Positions 1 to 6,244 of a DNA stretch of 6,627 bases are shown here, piece after piece (positions within the stretch are counted from its first letter, which is position 1; every line of letters begins with the position of its first letter). The DNA lies in contig DAOVJU010000198.1 of NCBI GenBank assembly GCA_030632095.1, positions 1 through 6,627 of the forward strand. Direction: 5' to 3'. This DNA comes from Chlorobiota bacterium (GTDB taxonomy: Bacteria; Bacteroidota; Bacteroidia; Bacteroidales; B39-G9). The position numbers and the translations under genes are program-made. The notes below the pieces were generated by a model that was not told the origin of the DNA, searched no databases, and worked only from the letters and a program-made list of their open reading frames with translations.

Positions 1-475
1 AAATCTGTGAATCTGTGGCTTTTTTATTACAACTAATTTGGTTTACCAATTCCGCAAATTCCCAATCCCATATTTTTTTATTATTCATCAAACACAAGTA
101 CACACTGTCTTCGTGCGGGAGTGGACAGGTGTCACCAGGCCCACCATGATCGTAGGTCCAGACGAACAAAAAATCGTCTTCTGTTAATGCAGGAATATTT
201 TCGGTAGTATTACTATCCCTAAGCCACTCAAAAATACTTTCAACAGCTTCTACTCTTGCTGGATAGTCTATGATATTTGGCTCAGGATCATATTTTGGTG
301 CAATCGGGAAAGTAGTTGGTTCATAATCATAACCTCTTCCAAAAAGCAGATATATATTATTATCTGTATAACCTTCATTTTTCAGTTCATTATACAAAAT
401 TACAGCGTCATACCAAAATTCAGGATAAGGGTACCACCGTTCTTTTCCTTCGTCATAAGGATTAAAAACAAGATT
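1..475 (-). pseudogene. C13 (legumain-like) cysteine peptidase fragment, 5' end missing
   Basis: Minus-strand translation from 475 to the window edge gives 158 uninterrupted residues with no usable start: the codon just before (478-476) is an in-frame TAA, and no ATG, GTG or TTG lies near the fragment's beginning. Residues 1-8 (NLVFNPYD) look like the first core strand of a caspase-like fold. Residues 22-47 (WYDAVILYNELKNEGY, then NIYLLF) fit the helix and second strand, and residues 99-114 (EDDFLFVWTYDHGGPG) match the strand and His-Gly motif of family C13, making H110 the probable catalytic histidine. The catalytic Cys motif expected soon after residue 150 is not seen; instead the reading frame runs into an AATCTGTG repeat. 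An intact member would be an exported endopeptidase or a maturation/transamidase-like enzyme. I infer a remnant from deletion or rearrangement, or an assembly join. A real gene with an unusual start is less likely. The family call rests on motif recognition only. Confidence 0.6.
2..17. repeat. Tandem AATCTGTG repeat (2 copies)
   Basis: Two perfect adjacent copies of AATCTGTG (2-9 and 10-17), followed by GC. On the minus strand this reads as repeated CACAGATT. I recall similar AATCTGTG strings in intergenic DNA of Bacteroidota, but cannot verify that here. It lies where the peptidase fragment stops resembling its family, so it may mark the end of homology, or the window may simply begin at a repeat where an assembly broke. 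Confidence 0.5.
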
Positions 476-487
476 TTAATTTCCTCC

Positions 488-1519
488 TTATTTAATTATT
501 AATTTTTGATTATAAGTGTTATTTTGCGTTATTAATTTTATAAAATAAATACCTGTTGAAATATTAGTCGAATTCCATAAAACAAAATGTTTTCCTTTAT
601 TGAATAATCTATTTGTAATTAAATTATTAACCATTCTTCCATTTTCATCAAAAATATCAATATTTATAATTGATTTTTCTGACAAAGAAAATTCTATTTT
701 TACCTCATTTGAAGTTGGATTGGGATAAGCATTTATTTTAACATTATTTGATACAATGTTTGGTTTATTTATAATATCAACAGTAGTATCAATAATTTCA
801 TATTTATATATATTACGAAAGTTATCAGAACAATACATATATTCACCATCATTTGTAATACCAACCAATTTGTAACAAAGATAGTAATGTGAAAACCATC
901 CTTCATATTGACCGTATTCAGGATTTAATTTTCTGATTTTAATATCAATATAATCATTTATCCAAAAATAATCCTTAAAGAAAGTTAGTCCACTTGAGTG
1001 ACCACATCCACCCGTACCAAGTGTATCAACACAAATAATATTATCAACATCAATTCCTAATATCATGCTACTATAACCAGCATCATATGTGCAATAAAGA
1101 GTATTATTACACCATGTTAGTCCTGTTATACAGGCATTTGTTGCAACAGAATATGGAATATGAAAAGAGGTTATTATTGAACCGTTTTCATGATCAATTT
1201 TATAAAGATAAAATTGATTTGCAGAAGCCCAAAAGTTCTCCCCATCAAAAGCTAATCCATAAATATAAGGAAGCATTGGAATTGGAAAGCCATATTCTTT
1301 TTTACCTGTTTCTTTATTAATAGCTATTAAAGAATCTGTTATTAAGTCATAAAACCAAATAAATTCTCCATCATAAGTTAATCCTATTATATTACTAGGA
1401 TATTCATAATGAAACTGGTTAACGAGATTTACTTCAATTTCGGAATATTTATCTTGAGCATTTAAACCTAAAATAATAAAGATTGTTACTATTAAAGTAA
1501 TATAATATCTTTTATACAT
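488..1519 (-). CDS. Secreted beta-propeller-like protein with T9SS type A sorting domain
   Basis: The product has 343 residues. Residues 1-22 form a signal peptide: basic MYKR, a hydrophobic stretch, and an end at LNAQ. Residues about 40-245 hold five spaced copies of a GLTyDGexfW-like motif, at 45-55, 87-97, 132-143, 176-186 and 219-230. Each starts a small beta-sheet unit, which suggests an NHL/YWTD- or SMP-30-like propeller. Residues about 262-343 form the T9SS type A sorting domain, with NAYPNPTS (263-270), FDENGRMV, STGIYFIKL and the terminal KLIIK. By family knowledge the protein crosses the outer membrane through T9SS and the tail is removed, leaving it secreted or attached to the surface. 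Its ligand or function cannot be told; no catalytic motif is visible. The start at 1519 is ATG and is set by the signal peptide. The TAA stop at 490-488 is followed directly by the peptidase fragment. Confidence 0.85.
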   Translation of the reverse strand: MYKRYYITLIVTIFIILGLNAQDKYSEIEVNLVNQFHYEYPSNIIGLTYDGEFIWFYDLITDSLIAINKETGKKEYGFPIPMLPYIYGLAFDGENFWASANQFYLYKIDHENGSIITSFHIPYSVATNACITGLTWCNNTLYCTYDAGYSSMILGIDVDNIICVDTLGTGGCGHSSGLTFFKDYFWINDYIDIKIRKLNPEYGQYEGWFSHYYLCYKLVGITNDGEYMYCSDNFRNIYKYEIIDTTVDIINKPNIVSNNVKINAYPNPTSNEVKIEFSLSEKSIINIDIFDENGRMVNNLITNRLFNKGKHFVLWNSTNISTGIYFIKLITQNNTYNQKLIIK

Positions 1520-1582
1520 AATTTAGTTATTTCTTTATTTCTTTTATGTAATTCACAATTAGTGCCGGCCAAATAAGTATAT

Positions 1583-1600
1583 CGCAAACTTTGGTCTGCG
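1583..1600. repeat. Imperfect hairpin in the fumC/propeller spacer
   Basis: The arms CGCA (1583-1586) and TGCG (1597-1600) pair, with one A/C mismatch and further A-T and C-G pairs inward around a TTTG loop. The stem is short and lacks a T-run, so it is a weak terminator candidate. It is part of a spacer that is visibly richer in G and C than the flanking DNA. Confidence 0.3.
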
Positions 1601-1639
1601 GAATAGCAATCTGTTTCAGGTCTACTTACCAAGAAGGAT

Positions 1640-1660
1640 ATCCCGGATCAAGTCCGGGAT
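1640..1660. repeat. Perfect 8-bp palindromic hairpin (REP-like)
   Basis: ATCCCGGA (1640-1647) and TCCGGGAT (1653-1660) are perfect inverted copies around the 5-base loop TCAAG. It lies 42-62 bases downstream of the fumC stop in the direction of fumC transcription, and 121 bases before the propeller gene start. No T-run follows on the minus strand (the next bases are ATCCTTC), so it is not a standard intrinsic terminator. A string like this (CATCCCGGACTTGATCCGGGAT) is, as I recall, a dispersed palindromic repeat in several bacterial groups. It could still stabilise the 3' end of the fumC mRNA. Confidence 0.55.
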
Positions 1661-1701
1661 GACATCCTATTTGTTTTAAGACAATAAAAGATATTTAAAT
1701 A

Positions 1702-3099
1702 TTATTCAAGCGAACCGATCATTTTGCCCGGATCAACCCATTCATTAAATTGATTTTCGGTAACCAGGCCAAGTTCAAGGGCTGATTCACGGAGTGTTAA
1801 TCCTTCTTTATGTGCTTTTTTTGCAATTTTAGCCGCACTTTCATAACCAATATGTGTGTTTAAAGAAGTGACCAGCATTAATGAATTTTCAAGGTTTTTC
1901 TTAATATTTGCTTCATTTGCAGTTATTCCCACAACACAATTATTAGTAAATGAAACACAAGCATCGCCTAATAACCTGGCACTTTCGAGCAAATTACTTA
2001 TCATGACAGGTTTGAAAACATTTAACTGGTAATGGCCATTCATTCCACCAATAGAAATTGAAACATCATTTCCTATTACCTGGGCACACACCATAGTAAT
2101 TGCTTCAACTTGCGTAGGATTTACTTTACCCGGCATAATGGATGATCCAGGCTCATTTTCAGGAAGATCTATTTCTCCGATACCGCAACGTGGCCCGGAG
2201 CCCAATACACGGATATCATGTGCAATTTTCATAAGACTAACGGCCAATTGTTTTAAAGCGCCGGAAATTCCAACAACAGCATCGTGTGCTGAGAGGCCTT
2301 CAAATTTGTTTGGCGCAGTGACAAAAGGATACCCTGTTAATTCGGCAATTATTTCAGCCACACGCTTTGAGTAACCTTTGGGTGTATTTAATCCTGTACC
2401 AACTGCTGTCCCTCCAAGTGCAATTTCAGCAAGATGAGGTAAGGTGTTTTCAAGCGCTTTTAAACCATGATCGAGTTGAGAAACATAGGCTGAAAATTCC
2501 ATTCCCAATGTTAATGGAGTAGCATCCATCAGGTGGGTTCTGCCGGTCTTAACAAAAGCATTAAACTCTTCAACTTTTTTTGCCAGTGTGTCTCTTAATA
2601 ATTTAATACCGGGAATAGTTGTTTCAACTATCATTTTATATCCGGCAATGCTCATTGCAGTTGGAAAAGTATCATTTGATGATTGTGATTTATTTACATC
2701 ATCGTTAGGGTGAATTAATCTGGTTCCTTCACCCAGATTACTTCCATTCAATACATGTGTGCGGTTTGCAACTACTTCATTAATATTCATGTTTGATTGG
2801 GTTCCGGAGCCTGTTTGCCAGATTACTAAAGGAAACTGATCGTCTAATTTTCCTTCTATAATTTCATTGCAGGCTTTTACAATTATATCTTTCTTTTCAT
2901 CGGGTAAAACCCCAAGCTCATTATTTGTTAATGCAGCCGCTTTTTTCAAATACCCAAAAGCCTGGATTATTTCTTTTGGCATTGAAGCTTCCGGGCCAAT
3001 TTTAAAATTGTTTTTTGAACGTTGTGTCTGAGCTCCCCAATACTTGTCGGCAGGAACTTCTACGTTTCCCATTGTGTCCTTTTCAATCCTGATTTTCAT
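1702..3099 (-). CDS. fumC: Class II fumarate hydratase (fumarase C)
   Basis: It catalyses the reversible hydration of fumarate to L-malate in the TCA cycle, in the cytoplasm, as an oxygen-stable homotetramer without an iron-sulfur cluster. From ATG at 3099 the protein has 465 residues, close to the 467 of E. coli FumC. Substrate-site motifs are in order: TGSGTQSNMN (96-105), HPNDDVNKSQSSND (130-143), GRTHLMDATP (186-195, with the family's active-site Thr-His pair) and the superfamily signature GSSIMPGKVNP (318-328), whose serine loop carries the catalytic base. The frame stays open up to 3177, but those 26 extra residues do not resemble fumarases and would overlap the upstream gene by 49 bases. 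The family's usual start MKIRIEKDTMGNVEVP fixes the start at 3099. It is 29 bases behind the small secreted-protein gene and probably shares its transcript. The closest alternatives, aspartase and argininosuccinate lyase, are made unlikely by these motifs. Confidence 0.97.
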   Translation of the reverse strand: MKIRIEKDTMGNVEVPADKYWGAQTQRSKNNFKIGPEASMPKEIIQAFGYLKKAAALTNNELGVLPDEKKDIIVKACNEIIEGKLDDQFPLVIWQTGSGTQSNMNINEVVANRTHVLNGSNLGEGTRLIHPNDDVNKSQSSNDTFPTAMSIAGYKMIVETTIPGIKLLRDTLAKKVEEFNAFVKTGRTHLMDATPLTLGMEFSAYVSQLDHGLKALENTLPHLAEIALGGTAVGTGLNTPKGYSKRVAEIIAELTGYPFVTAPNKFEGLSAHDAVVGISGALKQLAVSLMKIAHDIRVLGSGPRCGIGEIDLPENEPGSSIMPGKVNPTQVEAITMVCAQVIGNDVSISIGGMNGHYQLNVFKPVMISNLLESARLLGDACVSFTNNCVVGITANEANIKKNLENSLMLVTSLNTHIGYESAAKIAKKAHKEGLTLRESALELGLVTENQFNEWVDPGKMIGSLE

Positions 3100-3128
3100 T
3101 TTAAATAAATTTTTAGTTATAGTATTAA

Positions 3129-3575
3129 TTAATAAATCTTGAATATATCTACCATTGAAAGCATCCCTACTGCGCAACCCTCCTTACTGTCTTTAAATGT
3201 TAAGGATATATAATAAGTTCCGGTATTTTTGCAATAAAAATCAAATGTTGTATAATCCTTATTTTCAGTTTTATCATAAGTTCTGCCATAAACTTTATAA
3301 TCATTTAATAATGAAAGTATTACAAATGATGAGTTTGCAATATCATTTTTCACATTAAACCGGTATTGTGTCCCCTTTTTTAAGACAATGGCATACCTGG
3401 AATAAGGAGGTGATTTTCCTTTCTTTCCTTTTTTAAGTTTAACAGGAAATTCTTTTAAATAAGTAGCTTCTCCGATATCTTTTAAGCACATTTCAATCAA
3501 TTCATTATTACATTGTGCCTTAGATTTGAAAGAGAAAGCAATTAGAATAAAAATAACCAAAAAAAATCTTATCAT
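3129..3575 (-). CDS. Small secreted protein of unknown function
   Basis: I do not recognise the family. The 148-residue product has an N-terminal signal peptide (residues 1-20 or 21, hydrophobic FFLVIFILIAF, ending KAQ), so it is exported to the periplasm or beyond. There is no good lipobox in front of C22. The mature part has a lysine-rich basic stretch (about 46-54, KLKKGKKGK). The remainder is rich in predicted beta strands (YAIVLKKGTQYRFNV, SFVILSLL, YTTFDFYCKNTGTYYISLTF), and its 'KKGtqYrF...nTGtYYisl' pattern recalls small beta-sandwich domains of the pre-peptidase C-terminal type. That resemblance is only inference. Four cysteines (22, 30, 115, 134) could form two disulfides outside the cytoplasm. 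It starts with ATG, 27 bases after the prfB stop, and ends 29 bases before fumC, so it is probably in the same transcript. Confidence 0.8.
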   Translation of the reverse strand: MIRFFLVIFILIAFSFKSKAQCNNELIEMCLKDIGEATYLKEFPVKLKKGKKGKSPPYSRYAIVLKKGTQYRFNVKNDIANSSFVILSLLNDYKVYGRTYDKTENKDYTTFDFYCKNTGTYYISLTFKDSKEGCAVGMLSMVDIFKIY

Positions 3576-3602
3576 TTTTCAATTAATTATTGAATATTAA
3601 AA

Positions 3603-4695
3603 TTATATTTTTCCACCAAATTCCATTAAGTAGGCTTTAATAAATGCATCTAAATCGCCATCAAGAACAGCTTGAACATTAGATGTTTCGCACCCTGTAC
3701 GCATATCTTTTACCATTTTGTAAGGGTGTAATACATAGCTTCTGATTTGCGAACCCCATTCAATTTTTAGTTTCTGTCCTTCTATTTTTGCTTTTTCTTC
3801 CATCTTTTTTCTTAATTCCAACTCATAAAGTTGCGATTTGAGAAGGCGTAATGCATTTTCTTTATTTTTATGTTGTGATCTCGTTTCAGAGTTTTCAATA
3901 ATGATATTAGTTGGCTGGTGGCGTAAACGAACTGCAGTTTCTACTTTATTGACATTTTGTCCCCCTGCTCCACTTGACCTATAAGTCTCCCATGTTATGT
4001 CAGCAGGGTTAATCGTAATTTCAATTGATTCATCAATAATTGGTGACACAAAAACAGAGGCAAATGTAGTATGTCTTTTATTATTAGAATCGAAAGGTGA
4101 AAGGCGGACTAAGCGATGAACACCGCTTTCACTTTTAAGATTTCCATAGGCATAATCACCTGCAAATTCAAGAGTAACTGATTTTACTCCTGCTTCATCT
4201 CCAGCTTGAAAATCAAGTTCTTTTACTTTGTAATTATTTCTTTCACCCCAGCGTAAATACATGCGCATTAACATGTCGGTCCAATCAAGGCTTTCAGTTC
4301 CTCCTGCTCCGGAATTAATCTTAACCAATGCTCCAAATTTATCTTCTTTTTTACGGAGCATATTTTTAAATTCCAGTTTTTCTACCAGGCCAATTGTGTT
4401 TTTATAGTATTCTTCAATTTCTTCATCAGAAGCTTCACCTTCTTTATGAAACTCCAGAAGAACATTTAAATCATCGACACCGGATTTTACTTCATGATAA
4501 GCATTCGTCCAGTTTTTAAGGTCTGTTATAAGTTTTAATTGTTTTTCAGCAGCTTTTGGGTCATCCCAAAAGTTTGGAACTTGTGTTTTCTTTTCTTCTT
4601 CTTCAATTTGATTCAATTTATTGTCGATGTCAAAGATACCTCCTCAGCGCCTGCTCACGCTCTAACAGATCATTTACCTGTTCTGTTGTTATCAT
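3603..4695 (-). CDS. prfB: Peptide chain release factor 2, expressed by +1 programmed frameshift
   Basis: RF2 recognises UGA and UAA in the ribosomal A site and releases the finished peptide. Translation starts at ATG 4695 and reads 21 codons (MITTEQVNDLLEREQALRRYL) to an in-frame TGA at 4632-4630. A +1 shift at CTT TGA C continues as DIDNKLNQIEEEEKK to TAA at 3605-3603. The joined protein has 363 residues (E. coli RF2 has 365). The codon-reading SPF motif is at 199-201 (RLSPFDSNNKRH), and the peptidyl-hydrolase GGQ motif is at 244-246 (SSGAGGQNVNKVET). The residue equivalent to E. coli Thr246 is serine (240), as in many species. The N-terminal region is helical and coiled-coil-like (EEEEKK). 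TTG at 4616 could be mistaken for a start, but it would drop the first helix. RF2 level is autoregulated through the shift: low RF2 favours frameshifting. The gene lies 48 bases behind the permease gene. Confidence 0.97.
4629..4644 (-). promoter_or_regulatory. RF2 programmed +1 frameshift site
   Basis: On the minus strand the site reads AGG AGG TAT CTT TGA C. It contains an internal Shine-Dalgarno-like AGGAGG, a 3-base spacer, the slippery CTT, the in-frame stop TGA, and C as the next base, which weakens termination. This matches the E. coli prfB site (AGG GGG TAT CTT TGA C) at all but one base. The upstream frame (from 4695) and the downstream frame (to 3603) join exactly here to give a family-length RF2. 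The zero-frame stop is codon 22. Confidence 0.96.
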
Positions 4696-4729
4696 ATTAT
4701 TTGTAATTATAATGTTTTACTTTTCTATT

Positions 4730-4737
4730 CAAAATTA
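4730..4737 (-). promoter_or_regulatory. Possible prfB promoter -7 box
   Basis: TAATTTTG on the minus strand matches the Bacteroidota -7 consensus TAnnTTTG and lies 34 bases before the prfB ATG, inside the 48-base gap after the permease gene. No clear TTTG -33 box is found at the usual distance, and such AT-rich DNA gives chance matches. If real, prfB could be transcribed independently of the permease gene. Confidence 0.3.
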
Positions 4738-4743
4738 GAAAAA

Positions 4744-5988
4744 TTAGTTGAATTTTATTGCTTTTATCGGACTAATCCTGGTTATAACATAAGAAGGTAA
4801 AATAAGCATTAAATATGTTATAATTAAAGTTCCAATGTTAAGGAATAAAAAATATATCCAATTGAAATTTATAGGAACAGTATCAATATAGTAAGTTGCC
4901 GGATCAAGCTTTATTATCCCAAATTTGTACTGGAATATACAAATTAGCAAACCAACCAGATTTCCCCATAACAAACCTTTTCCTGTAATATATATAGCCT
5001 GGTATAAAAATATCCTTCTAATGCTTTTGTTCTGACTTCCAAGTCCTTTTAAAATCCCTATCATATTTGTTCGTTCAAGTATTAAAATTAACAAACCGGA
5101 AATCATATTAAACCCGGCAACAATAATCATCAGAATTAAAATAACCCAAACATTTATATTTTGTAATTCGAGCCAGTCGAATATTTGCGGGAATTTTTCA
5201 TTAATGCCAACAACTTTTAATTGTTCCTGATGTGGGTCATAATTAAAACCAACTACATTGTTCACTTCGTTTTTAATATAATCAAGATTTTCAAAATCAT
5301 CAATTAGAATTTCAAAACCACTAATTTGATTTTCTTCCCAATTATTTAATTTTTGAATATGTTTCATATCAGCTAAAATGAACAACTTATCAAATTCATC
5401 TATGCTGGTTTCATAAATTCCTGCAATAGTAAATTTTCGCATCCTTAATGGTTTCTGGACAAAATACATGATTATATTGTCTCCAACTTTTAATTTTAAA
5501 AGTGATGCTAAATAATTTGACAGAACAATTTTATTTATAGTAGTTGAATCATTTAAGTCAAAAATATTACCATCAGTAAGATTTTTTTTAAAAAAAGCCC
5601 AATCGAAATTTTTATCAATACCCTTTAGTACTGCTACCTGGATATCTTCTTTAGTTTTAATTATTCCTAGTTTAGTTGAAAATGTCTGGATGTGGTTTAT
5701 CCCGCTGATTTTTTCAATATCAGGTAAAAAATCCTGATTTTTATTTATGGGAAATGTTTCGTAAGAATAATTTGCATCTAAATTTACAATTTGAATATGA
5801 GATCCAAAACCTATTACTTTAGACCGGATTTCATTTTTAAAGCCTGTAACAATGGCAACTGATAAAATCATTACAGCAAGACTTATAGCAATTGCAACAA
5901 TTGCAATATTAATTATGGGCCGGGTGTAATTGTTTTGAAGGTTTTTATCCGAAATAATGCGCTTTGCTATGAAAAGTTCAGTATTCAA
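4744..5988 (-). CDS. LolC/LolE-family (FtsX-like) ABC transporter permease
   Basis: This is a 414-residue inner-membrane protein with the four-helix MacB/LolE layout. TM1 is at about 26-48, followed by a large periplasmic domain (about 50-275). TM2 is at about 279-305, TM3 at about 328-353 and TM4 at about 378-400. After TM2 comes the ERTNMIGILKGLGSQNKSIRRIFLYQ region, whose short cytoplasmic helix contacts the ATPase in this family. The tail ISPIKAIKFN matches the usual xPxxAL/I ending. By family knowledge such permeases pair with a LolD-type ATPase to release lipoproteins from the inner membrane for delivery to LolA. No ATPase gene is in this window, and LolC and LolE cannot be told apart here. 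The start is TTG: upstream the frame holds only non-start codons before a stop, and residues M-N-T-E-L-F-I-A-K-R match the normal family N-terminus. It is the first gene of the closely spaced minus-strand group. Confidence 0.88.
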   Translation of the reverse strand: MNTELFIAKRIISDKNLQNNYTRPIINIAIVAIAISLAVMILSVAIVTGFKNEIRSKVIGFGSHIQIVNLDANYSYETFPINKNQDFLPDIEKISGINHIQTFSTKLGIIKTKEDIQVAVLKGIDKNFDWAFFKKNLTDGNIFDLNDSTTINKIVLSNYLASLLKLKVGDNIIMYFVQKPLRMRKFTIAGIYETSIDEFDKLFILADMKHIQKLNNWEENQISGFEILIDDFENLDYIKNEVNNVVGFNYDPHQEQLKVVGINEKFPQIFDWLELQNINVWVILILMIIVAGFNMISGLLILILERTNMIGILKGLGSQNKSIRRIFLYQAIYITGKGLLWGNLVGLLICIFQYKFGIIKLDPATYYIDTVPINFNWIYFLFLNIGTLIITYLMLILPSYVITRISPIKAIKFN

Positions 5989-6015
5989 AATTTTTAATTT
6001 AATTTTAAATGTTTA

Positions 6016-6050
6016 CAAAAATAGTAAAATCACAAATGACAAGCACCAAA
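6016..6050 (-). promoter_or_regulatory. Possible promoter of the LolC/E-like gene
   Basis: On the minus strand TATTTTTG (6023-6016) is a full match to the Bacteroidota -7 box TAnnTTTG. A TTTG (6050-6047) lies 23 bases upstream, at the long end of the spacing reported for -33/-7 pairs in this phylum. The -7 box ends 27 bases before the TTG start. The -33 candidate falls inside the left arm of the intergenic repeat. Confidence 0.4.
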
Positions 6051-6201
6051 TTTCAAATAAATAACAGCGCCTCCACAGAGTAGCTTCTGCATTCGCAGAA
6101 TGTTCAAAAATTCAATGACCAAAACAATTTCAAGTTGTTTGATTGTTTGATAATTAATATTTGGAATTTATTTGTTATTTGTTATTTGTTATTTGGTGCT
6201 T
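6041..6201. repeat. Intergenic repeat element with inverted arms and internal tandem repeats
   Basis: AAGCACCAAAT (6041-6051) and ATTTGGTGCTT (6191-6201) are perfect 11-base inverted copies. After a 2-base mismatch the similarity continues for 7 more bases (CAAATAA against TTATTTG). Between the arms are a perfect hairpin TTCTGC-ATTC-GCAGAA (6085-6100), a pair AAACAA/TTGTTT (6122-6127/6135-6140) and four tandem TTATTTG units (6168-6195). No ORF and no clear target-site duplication is visible. The size (161 bases) and terminal inverted arms resemble a MITE or a dispersed intergenic repeat. I recall CAAATAACAAATAAC-like strings in Bacteroidota intergenic DNA but cannot confirm copy number. It fills most of the divergent spacer between the permease and namZ-like genes. 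Confidence 0.55.
6168..6195. repeat. Four perfect tandem copies of TTATTTG
   Basis: Units start at 6168, 6175, 6182 and 6189, without any mismatch. A 7-base tandem array upstream of a gene can change length by slippage and so alter promoter spacing. Here it sits just upstream of a near-match to a promoter for the namZ-like gene (TTTG 6185-6188, 20 bases, TAATTTG 6209-6215). Confidence 0.7.
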
Positions 6202-6215
6202 TAATTCATAATTTG
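6185..6215 (+). promoter_or_regulatory. Weak promoter candidate for the namZ-like gene
   Basis: TTTG (6185-6188), a 20-base gap and TAATTTG (6209-6215) resemble the Bacteroidota -33/-7 pair, but the -7 box is one base short of TAnnTTTG. It ends 29 bases before the ATG at 6245. The -33 box lies inside the TTATTTG array. Confidence 0.22.
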
Positions 6216-6244
6216 TTTGACTTTATGGACAGGCACTAATTAAT

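Noticed and set aside
1087..1320. Plus-strand open frame of 77 codons
   Set aside because: It is antisense to the T9SS propeller gene, has no recognisable motif, and is explained by the codon use of the real gene.
1640..1660. Intrinsic terminator of fumC
   Set aside because: The stem is good, but no T-run follows on the minus strand; kept only as a palindromic repeat.
2138..2374. Plus-strand open frame of 78 codons
   Set aside because: It lies opposite the most conserved part of fumC, and its composition is a mirror of fumarase codons.
3100..3177. N-terminal extension of fumarase to an ATG at 3177
   Set aside because: The 26 extra residues do not look like fumarase and would overlap the secreted-protein gene by 49 bases; MKIRIEKDTMGN at 3099 is the family start.
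4614..4616. TTG as the start of prfB
   Set aside because: It would remove the first RF2 helix; the ATG at 4695 plus the canonical frameshift site gives the full family length.
4556..4738. Plus-strand open frame of 60 codons with a hydrophobic end
   Set aside because: It is antisense to the prfB start region; the hydrophobic end comes from AT-rich intergenic DNA.
6168..6195. TTATTTG array as a CRISPR
   Set aside because: The units are 7 bases with no spacers, so it is a simple tandem repeat.
6041..6201. Complete insertion sequence
   Set aside because: There is no transposase frame and no clear target duplication; at most a small non-autonomous element.
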